From an uncultured bacterium (GTDB lineage: Bacteria; Bacteroidota; Bacteroidia; Bacteroidales; Bacteroidaceae), in the NCBI GenBank assembly GCA_905216095.1, contig CAJMSQ010000015.1:1-55477 (forward strand): a stretch of DNA of 55,477 bases, written 5' to 3'. Positions 36,661 to 45,024 of the stretch are shown piece by piece. Below the pieces are notes generated by a model that was given only the letters and a program-made list of their open reading frames with translations, had not been told where the DNA came from and made no database searches. Each line of letters begins with the position of its first letter. Positions within the stretch are counted from its first letter, which is position 1. The position numbers were made by a program, and so were the translations under genes.

Positions 36661-36935
36661 TTTTAACACAATTTGCTTTTGGCCGAAAAATGTTGTATCT
36701 TTGTGGTACAGAAAATAGGGAAGGCGGTTTCGGACCGCCTTTTTTCGTGTAAATAAGCCCTTTATGCGACGATTTACATGTGCATGTAGAAAAAATTAGA
36801 AGTAGCCTGTGCAAAAATACATGCCTTCTATTTTGAAATGGAAGCAGTCCGCGCGCAAAAAGATGCCTTTTGCGAAGCCGTTCCCTTATTGTATTTACAT
36901 TCTTTTACGTAATCGAAGTTAAAAATGTTAATGTC
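36661..36935 (+). repeat. 275-bp intergenic repeat, copy B
   Basis: Same length and layout as copies A and C, here on the plus strand. It begins TTTTAACACAATTTGC and ends GTTAAAAATGTTAATGTC. The promoter is TTTG (36672-36675), 20 bases, TATCTTTG (36696-36703). The terminator is at 36721-36746. The core GCATGTAGAAAAAATTAG starts at 36782. A second hairpin joins CTTCTATTT and AAATGGAAG near 36826-36844 with a G-T pair where copy A has G-C. The core half-repeat GTGCAAAAATACATGCC recurs imperfectly as GCGCAAAAAGATGCC. Confidence 0.85.
36709..36746 (+). ncRNA. Predicted tiny transcript of repeat copy B
   Basis: RNA from the promoter at 36672-36703 should start near 36709. The hairpin AAGGCGGT/ACCGCCTT with loop TTCGG (36721-36741) and six T follow at once, giving about 38 bases. 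It could be a small RNA, or an attenuated leader of a longer one reaching 36935. Confidence 0.45.
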
Positions 36936-37250
36936 AGACAGGACCGGATACCGCTTCCGTCCCATCTATGACCTGTCCCGTGGTCCTTTGTGGACTTCCG
37001 TCAGAGTCTTTTCCGCGTTCTGCTGTATGATTAGGGATTATGCTTTCTTTTTGTTCCTTTTTATGCGGGAACTCTTTACGGCTACAAAAAACGCAGCCTC
37101 GTTTTGTGGATTATTGTAACTTGTCCGACCGTCGCGGTCTCTGTCTTGCCCTTGTCCGGCACATGGAAGTAGATTTTTTTGTATTGAAAAGAGGCTTCAT
37201 TTCATTTATTTTTACGATATTTGCGTAATAAACTTACAAATCTTAATTGC
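36936..37250. other. Intergenic region before lpxD
   Basis: No gene, hairpin or repeat is convincing. A GATATTTG at about 37216-37223 resembles a -7 box and could serve lpxD, 28 bases upstream of its ATG, but no -33 element is seen. Confidence 0.4.
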
Positions 37251-38300
37251 ATGAAGTTTACCGCAAAGCAAATCGCAGGCCTGTTGCAGGGGGAAATCGA
37301 AGGAAATCCCGATGCCGCAGTACAGACTTTTGCCAAAATAGAAGAAGGAATGGAAGGTGCCATTTCTTTTCTCGCCAATCCTCGGTACGAACATTATATA
37401 TATGAAACCCAATCCTCTATAGTGCTTGTAAACAAGGATTTCAAGGCGTCCGCTCCCGTGCGGGCAACGCTTATCCGTGTGGACAACGCTTATGAGGCCG
37501 TCGCCCGTCTGCTCAATTTCTACGAACAGTCCATTGCCCGTCGCAAGGGAGTGCATCCTCTGGCCTGTGTGGCCGGTTCGGCCACCTTGGGCGAGGATTG
37601 CTATGTCGGTCCGTTCGCTTACGTGGGTGAGCAGGTCGTGGTCGGGAAAGGCACGCAGATTTACGCACACAGCGTCATCGAGGAACGTGCCCGCATCGGC
37701 GAAGGCTGCGTGATATATCCCGGTGTCTCCGTCTATCATGACTGCGTCGTCGGCAACCGCGTCATCCTGCACAGTGGCAGCGTCATCGGCGCCGACGGCT
37801 TCGGGTTTGCCCCCTCGGCCGACGGATACGAGAAAATACCGCAGATTGGCATCGTCACTATCGAGGACGACGTCGAAATCGGCGCCAATACGTGTGTGGA
37901 CCGCTCTACGATGGGCAGCACCTACGTGCGGCGCGGCGTGAAGTTGGACAATCTCGTACAGGTGGCCCACAACTGTGAGGTTGGCTCGCATACGGTGATG
38001 TCGGCACAGGTCGGCGTGGCCGGTTCCACTAAGATAGGCGAGTGGTGCATGTTTGGCGGGCAAGTGGGCATTGCCGGACATGCCGTTATCGGCGACCGCA
38101 CTTTGAGCGGCGCCCAGGCCGGTATAGCCGGCAGCATCCGCAAGGGACACGTGACGGTACAAGGCTCACCTGCATTCGATGCCAAAGGTTTTGCCCGCTC
38201 CAGCGTCGTCTACAAGAAATTGCCTGAGATGTACGCCGAACTCAATCGCCTGAAGGACGAGGTGGAAGAATTGAAAAACAGACTGAAAACTGAAGAATAG
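37251..38300 (+). CDS. lpxD: UDP-3-O-(3-hydroxyacyl)glucosamine N-acyltransferase
   Basis: LpxD adds the second acyl chain in lipid A synthesis. The product has 349 residues from the ATG at 37251. An N-terminal uridine-binding domain (about 1-100, FTAKQIAGLLQGEIEGNPD) precedes a left-handed beta helix of hexapeptide repeats (about 105-310) with the catalytic His in VQVAHNCEVG. A C-terminal helix (LNRLKDEVEELKN) ends the protein. The stop is 2 bases before the lpxC-fabZ start, so lpxD, lpxC-fabZ and lpxA form one operon for the first lipid A steps. Confidence 0.97.
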   Translation: MKFTAKQIAGLLQGEIEGNPDAAVQTFAKIEEGMEGAISFLANPRYEHYIYETQSSIVLVNKDFKASAPVRATLIRVDNAYEAVARLLNFYEQSIARRKGVHPLACVAGSATLGEDCYVGPFAYVGEQVVVGKGTQIYAHSVIEERARIGEGCVIYPGVSVYHDCVVGNRVILHSGSVIGADGFGFAPSADGYEKIPQIGIVTIEDDVEIGANTCVDRSTMGSTYVRRGVKLDNLVQVAHNCEVGSHTVMSAQVGVAGSTKIGEWCMFGGQVGIAGHAVIGDRTLSGAQAGIAGSIRKGHVTVQGSPAFDAKGFARSSVVYKKLPEMYAELNRLKDEVEELKNRLKTEE

Positions 38301-38302
38301 TT

Positions 38303-39688
38303 ATGTCGAAGCAGAAAACATTGAAGGGGAGCTTTTCCTTGTTCGGAAAAGGACTGCATACGGGACTGAGCCTGACGGTTACGTTCAATCCCGCCCCCGA
38401 AAACCACGGATATAAGATACAACGCATCGATTTGGAGGGCCAGCCCGTCATCGAGGCCATAGCCGAGAATGTCGTCGATACTTCCCGCGGAACGGTCGTG
38501 GCCAAGGGCGATGCACGGTGCAGCACCATAGAGCACGGCATGGCGGCACTCTATGCCATGGGAATAGACAACTGTCTCATTCAAGTGAACGGGCCGGAGT
38601 TTCCCATACTCGATGGAAGTTCCAAACAATATGTCGAGAACATCAGCCGCGTAGGTATTGAAGTGCAGAACGCACCCAAGGACTTCTATGTCATCAAGAA
38701 GAAAATCGAGTTCCGCGACGAAGCCACCGGTTCGTCCATCATCATCCTTCCCGATGACGCTTTCTCGATTACGGTGATGATTTCTTTTGAGTCGCAGTTC
38801 ATCAACAGCCAGTTCGCAACCCTCGACAACATCAATGACTTCAGTACGGAAATAGCGTCCGCGCGCACATTCGTGTTCGTCCGCGAGATTGAACCGCTGC
38901 TCAAGGCCGGTCTGATCAAGGGCGGAGACTTGGACAATGCCATCGTCATCTATGAGCGTCAGATTCCGCAGGACGATCTGGACAAACTGGCCGACTACAT
39001 GCAGGTGGAAAGAAAGGATGCCACCAAACTGGGCTACCTGAACGACCAGCCGCTCGTATGGCGCAACGAACCGGCCCGCCACAAGTTGCTCGACATCATC
39101 GGCGACATGGCGCTTATCGGCCGTCCCATCAAGGGCAGGATTATAGCCACCCGTCCCGGACATACCATTAATAACAAGTTTGCCCGTCAGATGCGGCGCG
39201 AAATCCGTGCCCATGAAATCCAGGCGCCCGACTACGACCCGAATGCAGAGCCTCTGATGGATGTGAACCGCATCCGCGAGCTGCTTCCCCACCGCTATCC
39301 TATGCAATTGGTGGACAAGGTCATCGAGACCGGTTCCAACTATATCGTGGCCGTTAAGAACGTGACGTCGAACGAGACTTTCTTCCAAGGACATTTCCCG
39401 CAGGAACCCGTCATGCCGGGCGTGCTCCAGATTGAGGCCATGGCACAGGCCGGCGGTCTGCTTGTACTCAACTCCGTGGAGGAGCCTGAGCGTTGGAGCA
39501 CCTATTTCCTGCGCATCGACGACGTGAAGTTCCGTCGCAAAGTCGTGCCCGGCGACACGCTTCTCTTCAAGGTAGAGTTGCTTGCCCCCATCCGTCACGG
39601 CATTTCCACCATGCATGGTTTTGCTTTTGTGGGCGAGACCATTGTCATGGAAGCCACATTCACGGCACAAATCGTAAAGAATAAATAG
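38303..39688 (+). CDS. lpxC-fabZ: Bifunctional UDP-3-O-acyl-GlcNAc deacetylase / 3-hydroxyacyl-ACP dehydratase
   Basis: The product has 461 residues. The LpxC part (about 1-300) commits lipid A synthesis by deacetylation. Its zinc site is seen in [11 protein letters not shown] (Glu77, His78) and in [16 protein letters not shown] with His and Asp, and FPILDGSS is a substrate-site motif. The FabZ part (about 315-461) dehydrates hydroxyacyl-ACP and has [12 protein letters not shown] and [20 protein letters not shown] with the catalytic His and Glu. This fusion is characteristic of Bacteroidetes. It ties the competing uses of hydroxyacyl-ACP, lipid A and fatty acid elongation, to one polypeptide. 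Confidence 0.97.
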   Translation: MSKQKTLKGSFSLFGKGLHTGLSLTVTFNPAPENHGYKIQRIDLEGQPVIEAIAENVVDTSRGTVVAKGDARCSTIEHGMAALYAMGIDNCLIQVNGPEFPILDGSSKQYVENISRVGIEVQNAPKDFYVIKKKIEFRDEATGSSIIILPDDAFSITVMISFESQFINSQFATLDNINDFSTEIASARTFVFVREIEPLLKAGLIKGGDLDNAIVIYERQIPQDDLDKLADYMQVERKDATKLGYLNDQPLVWRNEPARHKLLDIIGDMALIGRPIKGRIIATRPGHTINNKFARQMRREIRAHEIQAPDYDPNAEPLMDVNRIRELLPHRYPMQLVDKVIETGSNYIVAVKNVTSNETFFQGHFPQEPVMPGVLQIEAMAQAGGLLVLNSVEEPERWSTYFLRIDDVKFRRKVVPGDTLLFKVELLAPIRHGISTMHGFAFVGETIVMEATFTAQIVKNK

Positions 39689-39708
39689 ACCACCATAAAG
39701 TTAGATTC

Positions 39709-40482
39709 ATGAGTGATATAAGTCCTTTGGCCTATGTGCATCCCGAAGCCTCTATCGGCGAGCATTGTGAAATCGGTCCCTTCTGTTATATCGACAAGAA
39801 TGTGGTGATAGGCGACAACAACCGCCTGATGAACAGCGTTACCCTGCTGAGCGGAACGCGTATGGGCAAGGGAAATGTGGTTTTCCCGGGAGCCGTGATC
39901 GGTGCTGTGCCGCAGGACTTGAAATTCCGCGGCGAGGAAACAACCGCCGAGATAGGCGACGACAACACTATCCGCGAGAATGTGACCATCAATCGCGGCA
40001 CTTCGGCCAAAGGAAAGACGGTCGTAGGCAGCAATAACCTGCTGATGGAAGGTATGCATGTGGCGCATGATGTCTGTATCGGCAATGGTTGTATCATCGG
40101 GAATACTACAAAACTGGCCGGAGAGGTCGTTGTGGACGATTACGCCATCATCAGCGCCTGCGTGCTGGTGCACCAGTTCTGCCGCATCGGCAGTTACGTC
40201 ATGATAGGCGGGGGAACACGTACCGGACAGGACGTCCCGCCGTTCACGATGGCGGCCCGCGAGCCAGTGGCCTACTGCGGCCTGAATCTTGTCGGCCTGC
40301 GTCGCCGCGGTTTCTCGCGCGAACTCATCGACAACATACACAATACCTATCGTTTGCTCTATCAGCGCGGTAAACTGCGCGAGGAATGTATTGCCGAGAT
40401 AAAGGCGGAAGTTCCCATGAGCAAGGAAATCGAATATATCCTTGATTTTGTCCTCACGTCGCAGCGGGGCATCATCAAGTAA
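39709..40482 (+). CDS. lpxA: Acyl-ACP--UDP-N-acetylglucosamine O-acyltransferase
   Basis: LpxA starts lipid A synthesis by adding a hydroxyacyl chain to UDP-GlcNAc. The 257-residue product is of usual length. Hexapeptide repeats run through about 10-190 (IGEHCEIGPFCYIDKNVVIG), with the catalytic His in MHVAHDVCIGN. 'GLNLVGLRRRGFS' leads into the C-terminal helical domain. It starts 20 bases after lpxC-fabZ and is followed after 16 bases by the pRiA4b ORF-3-like gene. Confidence 0.97.
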   Translation: MSDISPLAYVHPEASIGEHCEIGPFCYIDKNVVIGDNNRLMNSVTLLSGTRMGKGNVVFPGAVIGAVPQDLKFRGEETTAEIGDDNTIRENVTINRGTSAKGKTVVGSNNLLMEGMHVAHDVCIGNGCIIGNTTKLAGEVVVDDYAIISACVLVHQFCRIGSYVMIGGGTRTGQDVPPFTMAAREPVAYCGLNLVGLRRRGFSRELIDNIHNTYRLLYQRGKLREECIAEIKAEVPMSKEIEYILDFVLTSQRGIIK

Positions 40483-40498
40483 TCCACCTGTAAGCAAA

Positions 40499-41056
40499 AT
40501 GTTATATAAGATAAAGTTTATTTCCGACGAGGTAGAGGGCTTCCTCCGGGAAATCAAGATAGACAGTGAGGCCACATTTCTGGACTTGAACAAGGCCGTG
40601 CTGGACGCGTGCGGTTATCCCGACGACCAGATGACTTCTTTTTATGTTTGTGATGACGAATGGGAGCGCGGTGTCCAGATTACGCGTGAGGATATGGCCG
40701 ACCCCGGCAGCGAAGACGAGGATCTGTACACCATGCAGTCCACTCCGTTAAGCGATTTCATAGAAGACGAAGGACAGAAACTGGAGTTCGTCTTCGATCC
40801 TTTCGCCGAGCGCGTGTTCTATCTGGACGTGAAGGAACTGTTGCCGGGCGAACATCTGGACAAGCCCGAATTAGTGCGCAGCAAAGGCGAGGCGCCGGCG
40901 CAAATCATGGACCTGGACGTTCCTGCCATAGGGGGAGGAAAGAAAGAAAGCATCTTCAGCGAGGACGAGGCCGGTGAATTTTACGGTGACGGCGGCTTTG
41001 ATGCCGAAGACCTCGACCTTGAAGGCTTTGAGTTCAGTGACGGGCAACCTTATTAA
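40499..41056 (+). CDS. pRiA4b ORF-3-like (IS1096 TnpR-like) acidic protein
   Basis: The product has 185 residues from the ATG at 40499. The N-terminal 125 residues fit the plasmid pRiA4b ORF-3 family: YKIKFISDEVEGFLREIKI, then ATFLDLNKAVLDACGY, 'MTSFYVCDDEWERG' and 'KLEFVFDPFAERVFYLDV'. The C-terminal 50 residues are strongly acidic (Glu/Asp/Gly/Phe). The common database name 'IS1096 element passenger TnpR' is misleading; no transposase or inverted repeats are present. Its place between lpxA and miaA recurs in Bacteroides-like genomes, which suggests a housekeeping role not yet known. Confidence 0.8.
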   Translation: MLYKIKFISDEVEGFLREIKIDSEATFLDLNKAVLDACGYPDDQMTSFYVCDDEWERGVQITREDMADPGSEDEDLYTMQSTPLSDFIEDEGQKLEFVFDPFAERVFYLDVKELLPGEHLDKPELVRSKGEAPAQIMDLDVPAIGGGKKESIFSEDEAGEFYGDGGFDAEDLDLEGFEFSDGQPY

Positions 41057-41192
41057 GCACTTGTCTCTTGTCTGAAAGCATCCATGCGTTCCCGTCCGGC
41101 GGGAATGGCGTCGCAAGGGTAGGGCAGACTCCTTTTTGTTTCCGGAACGGCGCCCGGCGCTAATGGAAAATCACAGATAATACCTTGGAACG

Positions 41193-42101
41193 TTGAAAAC
41201 CTTACTGGTCATCGTAGGTCCGACGGGGGTGGGAAAGACCGAACTCAGTCTTCGGGCGGCGGAATACTTTTCAACTTCCATCCTGAATGCCGATTCGCGG
41301 CAGCTCTATCGCGATATTCCCATCGGGACGGCTGCGCCGACGGCCGAAGACCTTTCCCGCGTTCCCCATCACTTTGTCGGAACGCTCAACCTGGACGATT
41401 ATTACAGCGCGGCACGTTATGAGAGCGAAGCCATGTCGTTGTTGGAGCGGCTTTTTGCCGGGCGCGACACCGTAGTGCTCAGCGGCGGTTCCATGCTCTA
41501 CGTCGATGCCGTCTGCCAAGGCATTGACGACATTCCCACCATATCGGACAGCGTCAGGCAACGGATGCGTGAGCGTTACGAGAACGAGGGACTCGAAACG
41601 CTGGCAGCCGAATTGGAGCGCCTTGACCCCGCCTACTTTGCACAATGCGACATCAGGAACCCCAAACGTGTCATCCACGCCCTCGAAATCTGCCATATGA
41701 CGGGGCGCACCTATACCTCTTTCCGTGTCAGAAAGGTAAAGGAACGTCCTTTCCGCATCATCAAGATTGGACTGTGCCGCGAGCGCGGCGAATTGTTCGA
41801 CCGCATCGGTCGCAGGACGGACCAAATGCTTTCAGCCGGTCTGCTCGACGAAGCGCGGCGCGTCCTGCCCCACCGTGACTGCAACTCGCTCAATACGGTC
41901 GGCTACAAAGAACTGTTCAAGTACCTTGACGGCGAGTGGACACTGGACTTTGCGCTCGAAAAAATCAAGCGCAACACGCGCGTATATGCCAAGAAACAGA
42001 TGACATGGTTCAAGAAAGACCCGGAAATCGCATGGTTCCATCCCGACAAATGGGATGAAGTAAGATTTTTTATACAAAATAGAATGTCTGCGGACGAGTA
42101 A
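41193..42101 (+). CDS. miaA: tRNA dimethylallyltransferase
   Basis: MiaA adds a dimethylallyl group to A37 of tRNAs that read UNN codons. The product has 302 residues. The P-loop is GPTGVGKT (9-16). '[17 protein letters not shown]' is the family's DSRQ motif, '[11 protein letters not shown]' and '[12 protein letters not shown]' follow. The start is TTG at 41193: an in-frame stop lies 15 bases upstream, and no ATG precedes the P-loop. The gene is 136 bases after the pRiA4b-like gene; that gap shows no strong signal. Confidence 0.95.
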   Translation: MKTLLVIVGPTGVGKTELSLRAAEYFSTSILNADSRQLYRDIPIGTAAPTAEDLSRVPHHFVGTLNLDDYYSAARYESEAMSLLERLFAGRDTVVLSGGSMLYVDAVCQGIDDIPTISDSVRQRMRERYENEGLETLAAELERLDPAYFAQCDIRNPKRVIHALEICHMTGRTYTSFRVRKVKERPFRIIKIGLCRERGELFDRIGRRTDQMLSAGLLDEARRVLPHRDCNSLNTVGYKELFKYLDGEWTLDFALEKIKRNTRVYAKKQMTWFKKDPEIAWFHPDKWDEVRFFIQNRMSADE

Positions 42102-42106
42102 ATCCG

Positions 42107-42114
42107 TATTTTTG
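42107..42114 (+). promoter_or_regulatory. -7 box of the penicillin-binding protein gene
   Basis: TATTTTTG fits TAnnTTTG and lies 24 bases before the ATG at 42138, starting 5 bases after the miaA stop. Confidence 0.5.
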
Positions 42115-42137
42115 CAAAGCAATTAAATAGAAAACGT

Positions 42138-44717
42138 ATGGGCAGTATATTCAAGAAGGTGTTCCGTATGATCGGCGCTTTCTGTTCTCTTCTCTGGAAG
42201 GGGCTTCGCAGTTTGTTGCGCTGGTATTTCGGTTTGTATAAGGGCACCTCCCGCTGGTTCAAACTATTGGTGATATTCCTCACTTTCGTCTTTCTGGTTA
42301 TTTTCTATGTATTTGCCGTGATGGTCAATCTGTTCTGGCTTTTCGGCAAGTCACCTACGCCCGGCGAGATCATGCACCCCGAGAACCCGGAAGCCTCGGT
42401 CATCTATTCGGCCGACGGGAAAGTGCTCGGCAAGTTCTTCGACGAGAACCGCCAGTCCGTTTCTTTCGACGAAATCAACAACGTATTCTTCCAGGCCCTC
42501 ATATCTACCGAGGACGAACGCTTCTACGAGCACAACGGCATCGACTTCAGCGGAATGGTGGCCGCCGGAAAAGACGCGCTGCAAGGACGGGCCCGTGGCG
42601 CATCCACCATTTCGCAGCAATTGGTGAAGAACATGTTCCGCATCCGGACCAACAAGAAGTACGGAACAGGGCTTGTCGGAAAAATTCCGGGCTGCCGCAT
42701 ACTCGTCATGAAGACCAAGGAAATGGTGATTGCCGTCGAACTGGAAATGATGAACGAGAAAGACAGCATTCTCACGATGTATGCCAACACTGTAGACTTC
42801 GGTTCGAACGCTTTCGGCATCAAGACGGCGGCCAAGACCTACTTCAACAAGACACCGGCCGAGTTGAAGGTGGAAGAGGCTGCCGTGCTCGTCGGTCTGC
42901 TGAAGGCAACCAGTACCTACAATCCGCGTATCAATCCGAAACAGAGCCTGTCCCGGCGCAATGTCGTGCTGGAAAACATCTACAACCATCGCCGACAGTT
43001 GGCGGAACGCTACGGCAGGGCCTGCATTGAAACGAAGGAACAGCTCGATTCCCTCAAACGGTTGCCCATTGACCTGAACTTCAACGTGGAGAGCGCCTAT
43101 GACGGGCAGGCACTCTACTTCCGGCAGGCCGTGGCAGGATATATAAAGGAAAATTGTCCCGACCTCGATCCCTATACCGACGGACTGCGCATTTATACCA
43201 CGCTCGACAGCCGTATGCAACGCTATGCCGAGGAAGCCATGACGGAGCAGATGAGCAAGGTGCAGCAGAGTTTCAATGCGCATTGGCGGGGTGTGGGCGA
43301 CCCGTGGCGTGACGAGGACGGCAATGTCAAGGCCGGTTTCATCGAGAAGATAGCCCGCTCGACCGATACCTACAAGAAGTTGCAGGCACGCTATCCCGAG
43401 CAGCCCGACTCCGTGACCTACTACATGAACCTGCCGCATCCTGTCAAGCTGTTCGACTATGACGGCGGACATGTCGCCGAGATGAGCACCATGGACTCCA
43501 TACGTTACATGGTCAAGTTCCTTCATGCGGGCTTCGTGGCCATGGAACCCGCGTCGGGAGCGGTCAAGGCCTACGTCGGGGATGTGGACTTCAAGACGTG
43601 GAAATACGACAAGGCAAAGGCCATGCACCAGCCCGGTTCCACGTTCAAGCTCTTTGTCTACGCCACAGCCATGAAACAGGGCTGGACACCGAGCGATGCG
43701 CGTCTGCGGGACAGTTATATCCGTATGGAGGTGTATGATGCCAAGCGCGACACCACCACCATCTGGCAGCCGCACAACGCCAACGGACGCTTTTCCAACG
43801 CCAACCTGCCCTTGCGCTCGGCCTTCGCACAGAGTGTCAATACGATAGCCGTCAAACTGGGGCAGGAAGTGGGCATCGACAACGTGGTGGCGCCGGCCCA
43901 CGATATGGGTATCCAGTCACGCCTCGATGCCACGCCGTCCCTGCCGCTGGGCTCGAGCGATGTCAATCTGGTCGAGATGGTCAATGCCTATGCCACGGTG
44001 GCCAACAACGGTACATTTGTCGAGCCGGTACTGGTTACGAAAATCTTGGACCGTGAGGGCAAAGTCCTTTACGAGGCCAATCCTTCCAAGGTGAGGGCCC
44101 TCGACGAGCGGTCGGCATTCTATATGCAGAAACTGCTCGAAGCCGGTGTGCGCGACGGCGGCGGCACGTCGCAGTCCTTGGGGGCAGCCATGTACATGGG
44201 CCGGTTCAACGGCCGCATCGACTTCGGCGGCAAGACGGGTACGTCCAACAATCACGCCGATGCTTGGTTCATCGGCGTGACGCCCAACCTTGTCGGCGGT
44301 GCATGGGTCGGCGGAGAATTCCGCGAGATACATTTCCGCTCGGGACGCCTGGGACAGGGTAGCAAGACCGCGCTCCCCATCTTCGGGCTCTTCATGAACA
44401 AGGTCTTGTCCGACGAAGCGCTGGCTTCCCGCTATCTGGTGCGCTATGGCGCGGCGCCGGGCGATATTCAGCCGAGCAGTTATCAGAATACCTACTATCA
44501 GCCGGTTGCCGACTCCGCCGATACCGACACCGCCAATGTGTCCTTGGAGACGGAGGATGACATGCCGGAAGCCGGTGCCGCCGTTCCTGAGGAACAGACC
44601 TCGGCCGGAGCGCCTTCAGCCGGGCAGTCCGCACCGGCCGCACCGGCAACCGAGGAACGGAAAAAGGCCCGGAAGGCTTCGGCCGACAAGGACAAATCCG
44701 ACAGCTACTTCGAGTAG
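42138..44717 (+). CDS. Class A penicillin-binding protein (PBP1A-like)
   Basis: The enzyme polymerises glycan strands and cross-links peptides of peptidoglycan. The product has 859 residues: a short cytoplasmic tail, one membrane helix (about 42-66), a GT51 domain (about 85-260) with STEDERFYEHNGID (Glu125) and RGASTISQQLVKNMF, and a transpeptidase domain (about 430-720). The last holds GSTFK (Ser501, Lys504), SVNT and KTGTS near 699. The C-terminal 100 residues are a disordered tail rich in Pro, Ala and Glu, ending with Lys/Asp. Repeat copy D starts 43 bases after the stop. Confidence 0.95.
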   Translation: MGSIFKKVFRMIGAFCSLLWKGLRSLLRWYFGLYKGTSRWFKLLVIFLTFVFLVIFYVFAVMVNLFWLFGKSPTPGEIMHPENPEASVIYSADGKVLGKFFDENRQSVSFDEINNVFFQALISTEDERFYEHNGIDFSGMVAAGKDALQGRARGASTISQQLVKNMFRIRTNKKYGTGLVGKIPGCRILVMKTKEMVIAVELEMMNEKDSILTMYANTVDFGSNAFGIKTAAKTYFNKTPAELKVEEAAVLVGLLKATSTYNPRINPKQSLSRRNVVLENIYNHRRQLAERYGRACIETKEQLDSLKRLPIDLNFNVESAYDGQALYFRQAVAGYIKENCPDLDPYTDGLRIYTTLDSRMQRYAEEAMTEQMSKVQQSFNAHWRGVGDPWRDEDGNVKAGFIEKIARSTDTYKKLQARYPEQPDSVTYYMNLPHPVKLFDYDGGHVAEMSTMDSIRYMVKFLHAGFVAMEPASGAVKAYVGDVDFKTWKYDKAKAMHQPGSTFKLFVYATAMKQGWTPSDARLRDSYIRMEVYDAKRDTTTIWQPHNANGRFSNANLPLRSAFAQSVNTIAVKLGQEVGIDNVVAPAHDMGIQSRLDATPSLPLGSSDVNLVEMVNAYATVANNGTFVEPVLVTKILDREGKVLYEANPSKVRALDERSAFYMQKLLEAGVRDGGGTSQSLGAAMYMGRFNGRIDFGGKTGTSNNHADAWFIGVTPNLVGGAWVGGEFREIHFRSGRLGQGSKTALPIFGLFMNKVLSDEALASRYLVRYGAAPGDIQPSSYQNTYYQPVADSADTDTANVSLETEDDMPEAGAAVPEEQTSAGAPSAGQSAPAAPATEERKKARKASADKDKSDSYFE

Positions 44718-44759
44718 TCGCCGGGGCATCCGTGGCAGGGGCTCGATGGCCTTTGCGAT

Positions 44760-45013
44760 TTTAACACAATTTGCTTTTGGCGGAAAAATGTATTATCTTT
44801 GCAATGCAAAATAGCGAGGGCGGGTTCGGACCCGCCCTTTTCCGTGCCTTAAAGTCCCTTTTTCGCAGATTTTCCTCCTGAAAAAGGATTTCGTACATGG
44901 CATGTGCGGGAAAACTACATGGCATGTACGAAAAACCGTCCCTGCATGTAGGAGAAATTACAAGGCATGTACGCTGCGCCGAAAGTGAGCAAAGGTTAAA
45001 AATGTTAATGTCG
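44760..45013 (+). repeat. 254-bp variant of the intergenic repeat, copy D
   Basis: It shares both ends with copies A-C (TTTTAACACAATTTGC at the start, GTTAAAAATGTTAATGTC at the end), the promoter layout (TTTG 44771-44774, 20 bases, TATCTTTG 44795-44802) and the terminator position. The middle differs: ACATGGCATGT occurs twice (near 44896 and 44918), followed by the core GCATGTAGGAGAAATTAC (44945) and a further GGCATGTAC. It sits between the penicillin-binding protein gene and the convergent DUF5715 gene, so it may also act as their terminator. The region 44718-45024 holds nothing else. Confidence 0.8.
44808..44842 (+). ncRNA. Predicted tiny transcript of repeat copy D
   Basis: The RNA would start near 44808 and end at the hairpin GGGCGGGT/ACCCGCCC with a TCGG loop (44819-44838) plus four T. 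The stem has different bases from copies A-C but pairs perfectly, which is the best sign that this structure is under selection. Confidence 0.45.
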
Positions 45014-45024
45014 GTAGGACGGAA

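Noticed and set aside
40499..41056. Insertion sequence suggested by the IS1096 passenger family name
   Set aside because: There is no transposase, terminal inverted repeat or target duplication, and the neighbours are core genes in normal order.
42351..43901. A 516-codon open frame antisense to the penicillin-binding protein gene
   Set aside because: It is a shadow frame of a GC-rich coding gene; the sense frame has every family motif. The same applies to the long antisense frames over lpxC-fabZ (38210-39670) and the second SusC (31661-33097).
44894..44975. ACATGGCATGT repeats considered as a CRISPR array
   Set aside because: The repeats are only 11 bases, irregularly spaced and without cas genes.
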